From Acidobacteriaceae bacterium (GTDB taxonomy: Bacteria; Acidobacteriota; Terriglobia; Terriglobales; Acidobacteriaceae): a DNA stretch of 64,000 nt. The stretch covers positions 59,753 to 123,752 of the forward strand of contig PLWX01000072.1 of assembly GCA_003151155.1 (NCBI GenBank), written 5' to 3'. This document shows, in pieces, positions 26,499-35,082 of this stretch. Position numbers and translations under genes: made by a program. The first letter of the stretch is position 1. The number at the start of each line of letters is the position of its first letter. Under the pieces are notes generated by a model. That model was not told the DNA's origin. It saw only the letters and a list, made by a program, of their open reading frames with translations, and ran no database searches.

Positions 26499-29400
26499 TG
26501 GCCTCGGGTCTCTGGACGAAGCTCAGCGAACGCTGGAAGCGATTTATTTCCGCGCACCGCGAAACGGATTCTGCGGCGCAGGCCGATCCGCCAGATAAAG
26601 AGGAGAACCACACCTGGCTGTCGCGCAATAAGGCGACCATCCTCTTCGTGACTATCGTGCTCTCGTTTGCCGGTATCTACACGGCATTCTCGATTCCGAT
26701 CTCTGTGTTTCCGGAAACGAATTTCCCGCGGGTTGTTATCGGCGTCGATAACGGCGTGATGCCGGTGGAGCAGATGCAGGTGACCATCACCAAGCCGATC
26801 GAAGATGCCGTAAACAGTGTGCCCGCTCTGGCGACCGTCCGTTCCACTACCAGTCGCGGACAGGCTGAAGTCAGCCTCTTCTTCGACTGGAACGTCGACA
26901 TGTTCCGCACGCTGCAATTGGTGGATGCCGCGTTGAGCAAAGTCCAGCAGGAGCTTCCTCCTACTGCTCGTATTACGACGAATCGGTTGACGTTTGCCAC
27001 CTTTCCGATCCTCGGTTACAGCCTGACTTCCGACACGGTGTCGCAGGAACATCTTTGGGAAATCGCGACCTACGAAATGAAGCCACCGCTGAATCGCCTG
27101 CCTGGAGTGAGCACCGTGGTGGTGCAGGGCGGCAAGGTGCCGGAGTTTCACATTGTGCCTGATCCGGCGAAGCTGATTTCCGCTGGGGTGACCATCACCG
27201 ACATCTCCAATGCAGTGAAGAACACGAACCTGGTCGATTCGCCGGGACTCTACGAAGCGAACCATCAATTGATTCTGGGCCTGGTCGGCGGCCAGGTACA
27301 CGATGTGGCAGGGCTCTCGAACATCGTGGTGAAGACCACACAGGCGGGAATCTCCGTGCATGTTGGCGATGTAGCCTCGGTGCAGAACGGGCAGCAGCCG
27401 CTGTACACAATTGTTAGCGCGAATGGGAAGCCGGCCGTGCTGGTGAATATCGCGCGTCAGCCGTCGAGCAACACCGTCGCGGTGGCTGATGAGGTAGCGG
27501 CCGAAATGGCAACCTTGCGAAAGAATCTGCCACCCGGAATCGAATTGCGCCCGTTCTACGATCAGTCCACGCTGGTGCGCGAGAGCATCAAGAGCGTGCG
27601 CGATGCAATCCTGATCGGACTCATTCTTGCGACCATCATCATCGTGGTCTTCCTGCGCGATTGGCGTTCCTCACTCGTTGCTGGCTTGGTCATTCCTGTC
27701 ACCGTGTTGGTGACGTTCCTGTTCCTTCGCATCAGCGGCCAGAGTTTCAACCTGATGACTCTGGGTGGCCTGGCAGCCGCAATCGGTTTGGTAATCGACG
27801 ACGCCATCGTCGTAGTCGAGAATATCGTGTTGCACCGCGACTCAGGACAAGGGCAGGTAGAAGCCGTTCGCAGCGCACTGAAGGAGATTACGGTCCCGCT
27901 GGTGGGATCGACGATAACGCCGATCGTGGTGTTCTTGCCGTTGATCGGAGTTACGGGAGTGACAGGATCGTTCTTCCGAGCACTGGCCGTAACCATGACG
28001 GTCTCTCTCTTGACATCGCTTGCGCTCGCTCTGACTTGGACACCAAGCTTGAGCCTGGTGTTCTTGCGTGCACATCATGAAAGCGATTCTTCTGCGCCAA
28101 GCCACTCTGTAGATGATCCCCATGGACACGGGAAGTGGATGACGCGGATCATCGACTTTCATCAGCGCTGGCTGCAGCGGGCGCTCCGCTATCCTGGCCG
28201 GTTGCTTTTGGTCTGCCTGCTCTTAATCGTGCTTGGGGGCGTCGGTTATCAATTCCTCGGCACGGATCAGTTGCCGCGTATGGATGAAGGTGGGTTCATT
28301 CTCGACTACACCATGCCGGCTGGAAGCTCGTTGGCCGAGACGGACCGCGTATTGCGGCACGTGGAAGAGATCCTGCGGAGCACTCCCGAAGTGGATAGCA
28401 TTTCACGGCGAACCGGATTGCAGATGGGACTGGCAGCCGTGACCGAAGCCAACTACGGCGACTTCACCGTCAAACTTAAGGACAAACGCAGTCGGGCAAT
28501 CGACGACATCATGAACGAGGTGCGCGGAGAGGTGAAGAAGTCTGAACCCTTGTTGGATACGGAGTTCACCCAGGTGCTGCAGGACATGATCAATGACCTG
28601 GCGAATGCGCCGGAGGACGTCTACATCAAAGTATTCAATCCCGATCCTGCCGTATTGAGCCAAGTAGCGCCACGGATCGCAGAAACCATCAAGAAAGTCC
28701 CGGGAATCGTGGACGTGCTCAACGGGGTCGATAACACGATCACTGGGCCGGCGACGAATTTCCAGGTCAACCCAGCAGTTGCGGCACGCATGGGATTTAC
28801 AGCCGAAGAAGTTTCCACCGATGCCTCGGCGATCGTGGAAGGCGTGAACACGGAAACGCCGATTATCCAGAATGCGCGGCCGTATGCGGTGCGCATCCGC
28901 TACGGGCCGGAGCATCGTGCCTCCTTCGATGCGATTACAAACACGGTGATCAACAGCGCAACCGGGAAGATCGCAACCTTGGGATCGGTTGCTACGGTGC
29001 AGCAGCTACCGCCACAAAACGAAATTCGTCGCGAAAACCTGCAGCGGCAAGTCAATGTAACCGCGAAGTTGGAGGGAACGGATTTGGGCGGAGCGATCGC
29101 GCGGGTGAAGGCGGCGGTCGACAAACTGCACTTACCGGCGAACATCCGGCTGCAATATGGCGGGACCTACGAAGAACAGCAGAAGTCGTTCCACGAACTT
29201 TTCCAGGTGCTGTTGTTGTCGTTGGCGCTCGTGTTTGCCGTACTGCTGGCTGAGTTCGGAGACTTCTCGGCGCCCGTAGCAATTCTGACTTCGTCGATTC
29301 TCTCGGTGACGGGTGTGATCGCCGCACTACTGGTTACGGGTACTACGTTTAACGTGGCATCGTTCATGGGTGTAATTATGGTAATCGGGATCGTGGCGAA

Positions 29401-29686
29401 GAATGGCATTTTGCTGATCGACGCGGATCAGCGATACCGCGCGGAAGGCATGTCGCCCTATGATGCGATGGTGAATGCGAGCCGGAGGCGCCTGCGTCCG
29501 ATCATGATGACGGCGATGGCGGCGGTAACAGGAATGTTGCCTTTAGCTTTAGCGTTGGGGGCGGGTTCACAAATGCTGCAACCACTGGCGATCGCGGTGA
29601 TCGGCGGGATCGCGATTTCGATGGTGCTGTCGTTAATCATGACGCCGACGCTCTATTTTCTGCTGACGAGACACTCGAGCCATTGA
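26498..29686 (+). CDS. RND efflux transporter permease
   Basis: The 1062-residue pump has an N-terminal cytoplasmic extension of about 45 residues, then the first helix (ATILFVTIVLSFAGIYTAFSI). TM4 carries GLVIDDAIVVVENIVLHRD, the proton-relay acidic residues. A second periplasmic loop is followed by the last helices with VASFMGVIMVIGIVAKNGILLID and IAVIGGIAISMVLSLIMTPTLYF. It is HAE1-like, not heavy-metal HME-like. Regulation is probably by the two-component system at the head of the operon. Substrate unknown. Confidence 0.93.
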   Translation: MASGLWTKLSERWKRFISAHRETDSAAQADPPDKEENHTWLSRNKATILFVTIVLSFAGIYTAFSIPISVFPETNFPRVVIGVDNGVMPVEQMQVTITKPIEDAVNSVPALATVRSTTSRGQAEVSLFFDWNVDMFRTLQLVDAALSKVQQELPPTARITTNRLTFATFPILGYSLTSDTVSQEHLWEIATYEMKPPLNRLPGVSTVVVQGGKVPEFHIVPDPAKLISAGVTITDISNAVKNTNLVDSPGLYEANHQLILGLVGGQVHDVAGLSNIVVKTTQAGISVHVGDVASVQNGQQPLYTIVSANGKPAVLVNIARQPSSNTVAVADEVAAEMATLRKNLPPGIELRPFYDQSTLVRESIKSVRDAILIGLILATIIIVVFLRDWRSSLVAGLVIPVTVLVTFLFLRISGQSFNLMTLGGLAAAIGLVIDDAIVVVENIVLHRDSGQGQVEAVRSALKEITVPLVGSTITPIVVFLPLIGVTGVTGSFFRALAVTMTVSLLTSLALALTWTPSLSLVFLRAHHESDSSAPSHSVDDPHGHGKWMTRIIDFHQRWLQRALRYPGRLLLVCLLLIVLGGVGYQFLGTDQLPRMDEGGFILDYTMPAGSSLAETDRVLRHVEEILRSTPEVDSISRRTGLQMGLAAVTEANYGDFTVKLKDKRSRAIDDIMNEVRGEVKKSEPLLDTEFTQVLQDMINDLANAPEDVYIKVFNPDPAVLSQVAPRIAETIKKVPGIVDVLNGVDNTITGPATNFQVNPAVAARMGFTAEEVSTDASAIVEGVNTETPIIQNARPYAVRIRYGPEHRASFDAITNTVINSATGKIATLGSVATVQQLPPQNEIRRENLQRQVNVTAKLEGTDLGGAIARVKAAVDKLHLPANIRLQYGGTYEEQQKSFHELFQVLLLSLALVFAVLLAEFGDFSAPVAILTSSILSVTGVIAALLVTGTTFNVASFMGVIMVIGIVAKNGILLIDADQRYRAEGMSPYDAMVNASRRRLRPIMMTAMAAVTGMLPLALALGAGSQMLQPLAIAVIGGIAISMVLSLIMTPTLYFLLTRHSSH

Positions 29687-29708
29687 TTCGGCACCGAGGG
29701 AATTCGAC

Positions 29709-31181
29709 TTAGAAGGGAACGCAGACGACTTGACCGTTTTCCTTCGCGAATTTCAAGCCACAAGGGCAGGTTAGATCGGGACGCATTCTTTCTCCACACT
29801 CACACATATAGCCAACTTGGCGTACGGGATTACCCACGACCACAGCGTAATCCGGCACATCCTTCGTAAGCACCGCGCCTGCGCCTGCGAAAGAGTAGCG
29901 CCCCATCGTAATCCCGCAGAGTACGGTTACGTTCGCGCCAAGGGAAGCGCCTTCGCAAATTTTGGTGCGCAAGAACTGCTCGCGGGCTTTCTTCACATTC
30001 GCCCGAGGGTTGCGATCGTTGGTGAAGACCACGTTGGGGCCGATGAAGACATTGTCCTCTGCGGTAACTCCGTCCCAAATGGAGACGCCGTTCTTCACCG
30101 TAACGTTGTCCCCGAGAACGGCGCCAGACTCCACGAACGCATGATCGCCGACATTGCACCGCTCGCCGATTCGCGCACCATGCATTACGTGTTGCAGTTT
30201 GGGGAAGGCTGGGCCGAGTCGTGCCGCGGTCTGGGCGATGTCTGCCTTCAGTTGTGCTTCCTGGGCGCGCAGCGCCGGCAGCAGCCCCGGTTGCGCGGCA
30301 TTGCCGCCTGCACTGACGCCCTGTATGAAAGAACTTCCGGCAATCGAAGAGATCAGTTCAGGGTCTCCCGTCTTCGCCAATTGCCACACGGCTTGTTTCA
30401 CGATGCGGTTCGCTTCGGCTCCGCTGAGCTGCTTATTCAACTCTTCCAGCTTGGCTGTCACAACATTGTGTGTCTCGCTCTCGCCCAGGATGCCTGCCTG
30501 CCTTTGATAATCGACCAGTCGCTGCTGCGAGACTTCAACATCGTTTTTCAGTTCGGCCAATTGTCTTGACAGCCATTCGGAAGCCTGATGTGTGGCGGTG
30601 TAGCGGGTTTGAAAATATTGTTCGAGGTAATCGTTGACTAGAGTGTTTACGATCATCGCCGACAGCGCTGGGTCACGATCGAGGCAGCGAACCTGGAGAA
30701 TCCGGATTCCTCCGAGCACATGAATAGAAAGGTTCTTATGGAATCGTTTCAGCATGCGCGTGCGACGCACCGGCGACTGTTCGAGGGGGAGGGAATCGTC
30801 GTCGGCGCGCTTCGAAAAGAATAAGTGGGAGCGTTGCTTCTCCACCTGTTCGAGGTTGAGTTGCTGGATCACCTGTAAAGCGAGGGTATCGCTCGCCAAT
30901 ACATTCGCTTGGGTTGCGAGGGTGACTGCGTACTCGGATTCAGCGTCCGCCGTTCCGGTGGATAAATCGACTGCGCTCGCGTTTTCCGGATTAGTCTCGA
31001 GGTTAGATTCCGCCGCATACTGGGGACTTCTTACGAGGCAGACAGTAAAAGTTGTGGCAAACATCGCGAGGGTGATCCATGCGATGGTTGCGCGGCGGTA
31101 CGAGAGTACGTGCCAGAGAGCGCGCAGTGAGAACGCCTCGTATGGTTCCAGATGGTTGTAGCGTGATGGCTTGGAGATCAT
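29709..31181 (-). CDS. chimeric protein: Wzz/GumC-type chain-length regulator fused to a left-handed beta-helix acetyltransferase
   Basis: Residues 1-329 are a Wzz/GumC polysaccharide co-polymerase: one membrane helix (TIAWITLAMFATTFTVCLV, about 33-51), periplasmic domain, coiled coil and LRAQEAQLKADIAQTAARLGPAFPKL, which normally continues to a second helix. Instead, from residue about 330 (HVMHGARIGERC) it becomes a hexapeptide-repeat acetyltransferase like the WbpD/WlbB UDP-sugar N-acetyltransferases: NVFIGPNVVFTND, ASLGANVTVLCGITMGRYSFAGAGAVLTKDVPDYAVVVGNP, then a Cys-rich tail CECGERM and CPCGLKFA. The acetyltransferase lacks its first coils. The junction at about 30194 looks like an in-frame deletion that joined two genes. 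No good Shine-Dalgarno. Confidence 0.85.
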   Translation of the reverse strand: MISKPSRYNHLEPYEAFSLRALWHVLSYRRATIAWITLAMFATTFTVCLVRSPQYAAESNLETNPENASAVDLSTGTADAESEYAVTLATQANVLASDTLALQVIQQLNLEQVEKQRSHLFFSKRADDDSLPLEQSPVRRTRMLKRFHKNLSIHVLGGIRILQVRCLDRDPALSAMIVNTLVNDYLEQYFQTRYTATHQASEWLSRQLAELKNDVEVSQQRLVDYQRQAGILGESETHNVVTAKLEELNKQLSGAEANRIVKQAVWQLAKTGDPELISSIAGSSFIQGVSAGGNAAQPGLLPALRAQEAQLKADIAQTAARLGPAFPKLQHVMHGARIGERCNVGDHAFVESGAVLGDNVTVKNGVSIWDGVTAEDNVFIGPNVVFTNDRNPRANVKKAREQFLRTKICEGASLGANVTVLCGITMGRYSFAGAGAVLTKDVPDYAVVVGNPVRQVGYMCECGERMRPDLTCPCGLKFAKENGQVVCVPF

Positions 31182-31563
31182 GTTGAAGGGGAGAATTTAC
31201 CGGTGCGAAAGCGGGGGAGGGTTCGCGTCGGCGAGCAAAGCTTCGCTAGGGTGACTTAGCAGCCTTCCTTTCGGAAGACCTCAGCCCGGTGACAAGAGGT
31301 GCAGCCAGAAACCCGAATGTCGCACTTCGTGATACGCCCAGCAATGCCCTGAAAGCAGTCAAGTCAGCGTTCTCGCATATTCTCTTCGCGTCATCCGAGG
31401 CAGTCGTCTGGGTTCAACTATTACTTGAAGGATCGCTCGGTGAAGCTGGCAACTGTGGGATATTGGTGCTTTCGCTCGCATGGCGCAACTCTCAGCAGGG
31501 AATTGGGTTTCAGAACATTAGCGCACCTTGGGTCTTAAATTTTCTGTTACTTTTTTGGGAAGT
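31182..31563. other. intergenic stretch, no gene seen
   Basis: About 380 bases between the divergent fusion gene and the cysteine protease. A 96-codon frame from about 31289 has no signal, ribosome site or recognisable composition and I do not support it. Promoters for both flanking genes presumably lie here, but no clear -35/-10 pair was found. Confidence 0.5.
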
Positions 31564-32181
31564 ATGCGACGTAGATTGATTTGGCCGACTGTCCTCGCGT
31601 TGGGATTGAATGCTTTCGCTTTTGCTTCGGCAGCGAAGCCGGTTACGGTCGGCATTCCCACATCGCAATTCAATTTTGTTGCTGCAACGCAAATGCAAAC
31701 AGAATGGTGCTGGGCGGCTTCGGTCCAGATGATTCTGAACTGGTACAACGTCCCGGTGAAGCAGTCAGATGTAGTGAACCGCATTTACCACAAGACGGTC
31801 GATACTGCCGCTACGGAAGATGCCATCACTGTCGCGTTGAGTGGGACGGCTTACGATCGGCGCGGGCGCAAGGTCTGGCTTCACGGAGAGCGACGACGAG
31901 GAACTCCTACGGCCAATGAACTCATGTCCGAGCTGAGCCTGCGGCATCCGATGCTGCTCACCGTACATTCCACTCCACGCATGTTGCACGCGGTCGTAGT
32001 GACCAGCGTCGAGACAATCGAGAGCGATCGGGGTAGGACGATCACAGGGATCACCTTCCGAGATCCAAAGCCAATTCTTCGCGGACGTCACACAGCGGGG
32101 ACGATTCGCGTTTCCGGTCCCGAGCTGACTCGCTTCCTGCGCTCAATCAGCAGCTACTACCTGGTCTCAATCAAGAGCTGA
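31564..32181 (+). CDS. secreted papain-like cysteine peptidase (C70-like)
   Basis: The 205-residue protein has a signal peptide (RRRLIWPTVLALGLNAFAFASA) and a papain-like core. The catalytic Cys is in TQMQTEWCWAASVQMILNWY, the match to C39/C70 (AvrRpt2-type) enzymes. A probable catalytic His is in RMLHAVVVTSV, followed by an Asp in ITFRDPKP. The mature domain is about 180 residues, as in the family. I chose the ATG at 31564 because it gives a clean signal peptide; an in-frame TTG lies 36 bases upstream. Its substrate is unknown. It may act in the periplasm or be exported. Confidence 0.8.
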   Translation: MRRRLIWPTVLALGLNAFAFASAAKPVTVGIPTSQFNFVAATQMQTEWCWAASVQMILNWYNVPVKQSDVVNRIYHKTVDTAATEDAITVALSGTAYDRRGRKVWLHGERRRGTPTANELMSELSLRHPMLLTVHSTPRMLHAVVVTSVETIESDRGRTITGITFRDPKPILRGRHTAGTIRVSGPELTRFLRSISSYYLVSIKS

Positions 32182-32200
32182 ACATTTTGCAGAAAACAAC

Positions 32201-32230
32201 AAAGCCCCGCAGGATGCAGCGGGGCTTTTC
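32201..32230. terminator. bidirectional terminator
   Basis: The 10-bp stem AAAGCCCCGC / GCGGGGCTTT lies between the convergent cysteine-protease and His-rich peptide genes, with T-rich ends both ways. Confidence 0.8.
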
Positions 32231-32244
32231 CTGACACCAAATGC

Positions 32245-32373
32245 CTAGGCGTGTTGATGATGGTGATGTTTGTGGTGACGCTTGTGGTGATGAGTCTGGG
32301 CTGCAGCCGTAACCGGCATGAGCATGGTGATCGCGAAAATCGCCGCGCCGAACGTAAACAACATCTTCTTCAC
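32245..32373 (-). CDS. tiny secreted His-rich peptide
   Basis: A 42-residue product is best explained by a GTG start with AGGAG exactly 6 bases upstream; the next in-frame ATG is only 3 codons later and 15 bases from the site. It is a signal peptide (MLFTFGAAIFAITMLMPVTAAAQ) followed by a mature tail of about 16 residues consisting almost only of His, Lys, Gln and Arg (HHHKRHHKHHHHQHA). Such a tail could bind Ni, Zn, Cu or Co in the periplasm. It converges on the cysteine-protease gene and shares its terminator. Confidence 0.7.
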   Translation of the reverse strand: MKKMLFTFGAAIFAITMLMPVTAAAQTHHHKRHHKHHHHQHA

Positions 32374-32578
32374 TGGTATCTCCTGAACGCAATCGGTAGC
32401 CGCCGTACCGTTGCATCTATTTACCGCCCATGGCTGTGAAAAAGCAACGAGAAGAATCACCGGAGATAACTCAAAAATGAGTCTTAGTTCCGAGACCCCG
32501 AAACGATAAGGTTTTGCGCTGGAGCGCGGAGTCTCCAAGTGGTACTCTGCTTTCGTTTCCCGCACCGACTGAGGCCCC

Positions 32579-34300
32579 ATGCGTTTTCGTTTAGCCGTTG
32601 CTCTCACCCTAACTGTCGTAATCCTGCCGCTCTTCTCACAAGACTCTAAAAAGCCTACGGGCCAGGAAAATCTGACTCCGACGTCGACCACTTTAGATGC
32701 GGATTTGGCTGCGGCGGACAAGAGTTACAAGGAAAGCAAGTTCAGCGACGCTGCGAGACAGTACCAAGCGATTCTCGCCAAGAATGCTTCCGTGATACCG
32801 GCGCAAGCAGGATTGATACGGAGCACCCTGCGGGATCAAAAGCTCGACGAAGCGTTGGCGATCGGCCTGAAATTAGAGGCTGCTTCGCCCGATGGAGCGT
32901 CGGTGCGTGCCGCTGTAGGCGAGGTACGATTCAGGCTTGGCGAAATGTCCGAGGCCGAGCGCGAATTCCGTAAGGCCATCGCCCTTGATCCCAAAGAAGT
33001 CCGCGCCTACCTCGGTTTAGGGGAGTTGCTCGACGTGTTTGGAATGCATCGCATGGCCTACGATCTTCTCGACAAGGCACACACAATTGCCCCAGAAGAT
33101 CCGAGGGTAATGCGGTTGTGGCTACATACTCTGCCACGAAAAGAGCGCATTTCGTTGCTGGAGAAATACCTCTCATTGCCGCAGGGGGAAGACCCCGATC
33201 AGTTGCGCGGCTTGGAGCATTATTTGGAGTATCTGAAAGCCATCGATGGAACCGCGACCCATCCCTGCAAACTCGTCAGGCCGGTGGCGAGCACGGAAAC
33301 GCCTCTGGAGATGCTGCTTGTCGACGCCGGTCATTTGAAAGGATGGGGATTGAAGGTGAAATTGAACGATCGCACCGGAAAATTCCTTGTCGATACAGGT
33401 GCGAGCGGCCTCTTGATCGGGCGCAGTCTGGCGGAGAAGTCGGGTGTGGTTCGTATCTCTGGCAACGAGATTGGCGGAATCGGGGATCGAGGGACGGTAT
33501 CTGGCTATTACGGGTATGTGAACTTGCTCCAGATTGGAGAGTTAGAATTTCACGATTGCCAGGTGCGAGTCATCGAATCGAAAAATGCGGCGGACGAGGA
33601 CGGCCTGATCGGTGCCGACGTCTTTCGCTCGTACCTGGTCAGTTTGAATTTTCGGGAAAGCAAGATGAAGTTGGAGCCCTTGCCGAAGCGGCCAGACGAG
33701 CAGATAGCTCCCACTGCTTCCTTGGATACCCAAGGGAACAATGAGCCGACCGCGGAAAAAGATAAGATCGACAACGCTGATCCGAACCTTGAAAAGAGCG
33801 CTGAGAAGCCCTCAGGACCTCCGGTACGCAGCTTACCAAAAGATCGCTACATAGCACCGGAGATGAAGACGTGGACGCCGGTCTTCCGCTTTGGGCATGA
33901 GTTGCTGGTTTCGACCCAGGTGAACGATACGCCGAGGATGCTCTTTCTGCTCGACACGGGTGCGTTCGCCAATACTTTCTCAAAGCGTTTAGCGGAGCAC
34001 CTCGGAAAAATTTCCAGGGATGATCGTATGACCGTCAGGGGCCTGAACGGTTCAGTCAATCAGGTTTACCGGGCTGAAAATGCGACTCTAGAATTTGGCG
34101 GACTTCGACAGAAAAATCAGAACACCGTCACGTTGGATCTATCGACGATCAGCCGGCACACCGGAACCGAGGTTTCGGGCATCCTCGGCTTCAATATGCT
34201 CAACATGCTCGACCTGCAAATCGACTATCGTGACAACCTGGTGAACTTCAACTACGACCCGACCAAACTGGGGCTTCCAAGCGACAGGAAGAAAAAGTAG
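32579..34300 (+). CDS. secreted TPR protein with two retropepsin-like aspartic protease domains
   Basis: The 573-residue protein has a signal (LAVALTLTVVILPLFSQ), then TPR repeats (about 40-215; AEREFRKAIALDPKEVRAYLGLGELL), then a first retroviral-type aspartic protease fold with GKFLVDTGASGLLIGRSLAEK. After a charged linker (about 365-420) follows a second one, MLFLLDTGAFANTFSKRLAEHLG. Each half has its own Asp-Thr-Gly and a downstream LIGADVF- or ILGFNML-type flap-end motif, so one chain could fold as a pseudo-dimer or as two sites. Retropepsin-like bacterial proteases are mostly clan AA, often perisomal or periplasmic. Substrate unknown. Confidence 0.85.
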   Translation: MRFRLAVALTLTVVILPLFSQDSKKPTGQENLTPTSTTLDADLAAADKSYKESKFSDAARQYQAILAKNASVIPAQAGLIRSTLRDQKLDEALAIGLKLEAASPDGASVRAAVGEVRFRLGEMSEAEREFRKAIALDPKEVRAYLGLGELLDVFGMHRMAYDLLDKAHTIAPEDPRVMRLWLHTLPRKERISLLEKYLSLPQGEDPDQLRGLEHYLEYLKAIDGTATHPCKLVRPVASTETPLEMLLVDAGHLKGWGLKVKLNDRTGKFLVDTGASGLLIGRSLAEKSGVVRISGNEIGGIGDRGTVSGYYGYVNLLQIGELEFHDCQVRVIESKNAADEDGLIGADVFRSYLVSLNFRESKMKLEPLPKRPDEQIAPTASLDTQGNNEPTAEKDKIDNADPNLEKSAEKPSGPPVRSLPKDRYIAPEMKTWTPVFRFGHELLVSTQVNDTPRMLFLLDTGAFANTFSKRLAEHLGKISRDDRMTVRGLNGSVNQVYRAENATLEFGGLRQKNQNTVTLDLSTISRHTGTEVSGILGFNMLNMLDLQIDYRDNLVNFNYDPTKLGLPSDRKKK

Positions 34301-34308
34301 CGATTGCT

Positions 34309-35061
34309 TTATTGTGGTGTTGCTTTTGGCTTTGTAGAGCTCTTCGTTCCTGCTTTTCGAGTGGGTGCTGCCTTTGCCGGCGGCGGCTTCAGTCCCTCAA
34401 AGCTGATGTGCACAATGCTGACAGAATCGAGTGGCTTATCATCCCGAGGGTCGCGGGGTTCGCGAGCGATCTGCTGCACCAGGTTGATGTTGTCGCACTG
34501 ACCGAAAATCGTGTGCTTACCATTAAGGTGCGCCGTCGGGACTTCGGTGATAAAGAACTGTGACCCGTTGGTATTTGGGCCGCTATTGGCCATCGCTAGA
34601 CGTCCTGGGCGGTCAAACATCAGGTTTTCGTTTATTTCATCCTTGAAGGAGAAGCCGGGATCCCCCATGCCGGTACCAGCCGGATCTCCCCCCTGGATCA
34701 TGAAGTTTGGAATTACACGGTGGAAGATGGTTGCCGTGTAGAGCGGAACGTGATGTTTCTTTAAGCCAGTAACAGGATCGGTCCAATCTTTGGTCCCATT
34801 CGCCAGCCCGATAAAGTTGGCGACCGTCAAAGGCGCCTCATTCTGAAACAGCACGCAGCGGAAGGTTCCCGCAGTCGTCTGTATGACGGCGATGGGGTTA
34901 GCTTCGGTTCCCGTCGCGGTGCCAGCGGTGTCTGGCGTGACGTCCTTTGACTGAGCGGCAGTCGCAGATGGAGGCGTAGATGGCGCAGCGGAGGGAGCAG
35001 TTTGAGCAAAACCCGCAAGCGTAGACACCGAAAGCGCAAGGACCGTGAACAGAGTGCGCAT
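34309..35061 (-). CDS. exported cyclophilin-type peptidyl-prolyl isomerase
   Basis: The 250-residue protein has a signal peptide (LFTVLALSVSTLAGFAQ), an Ala/Ser/Thr/Pro-rich linker and a cyclophilin domain from about 55 to 222, with FHRVIPNFMIQGGDPAGTGM, FKDEINENL and LAMANSGPNTNGSQFFITEVPTAHLNGKHTIFGQ; active-site Arg, Phe, Gln and Met are in place. A Lys/Thr-rich tail follows. ATG at 35061 has AGGAG eight bases upstream, so the TTG in front is not the start. It is convergent with the TPR protease gene. Confidence 0.93.
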   Translation of the reverse strand: MRTLFTVLALSVSTLAGFAQTAPSAAPSTPPSATAAQSKDVTPDTAGTATGTEANPIAVIQTTAGTFRCVLFQNEAPLTVANFIGLANGTKDWTDPVTGLKKHHVPLYTATIFHRVIPNFMIQGGDPAGTGMGDPGFSFKDEINENLMFDRPGRLAMANSGPNTNGSQFFITEVPTAHLNGKHTIFGQCDNINLVQQIAREPRDPRDDKPLDSVSIVHISFEGLKPPPAKAAPTRKAGTKSSTKPKATPQ

Positions 35062-35082
35062 CAATAAAACTCCTGTCGAGCG

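Noticed and set aside
31289..31579. 96-codon plus-strand frame before the cysteine protease
   Set aside because: No ribosome site, no recognisable motif, and it overlaps the start region of a convincing gene in another frame.
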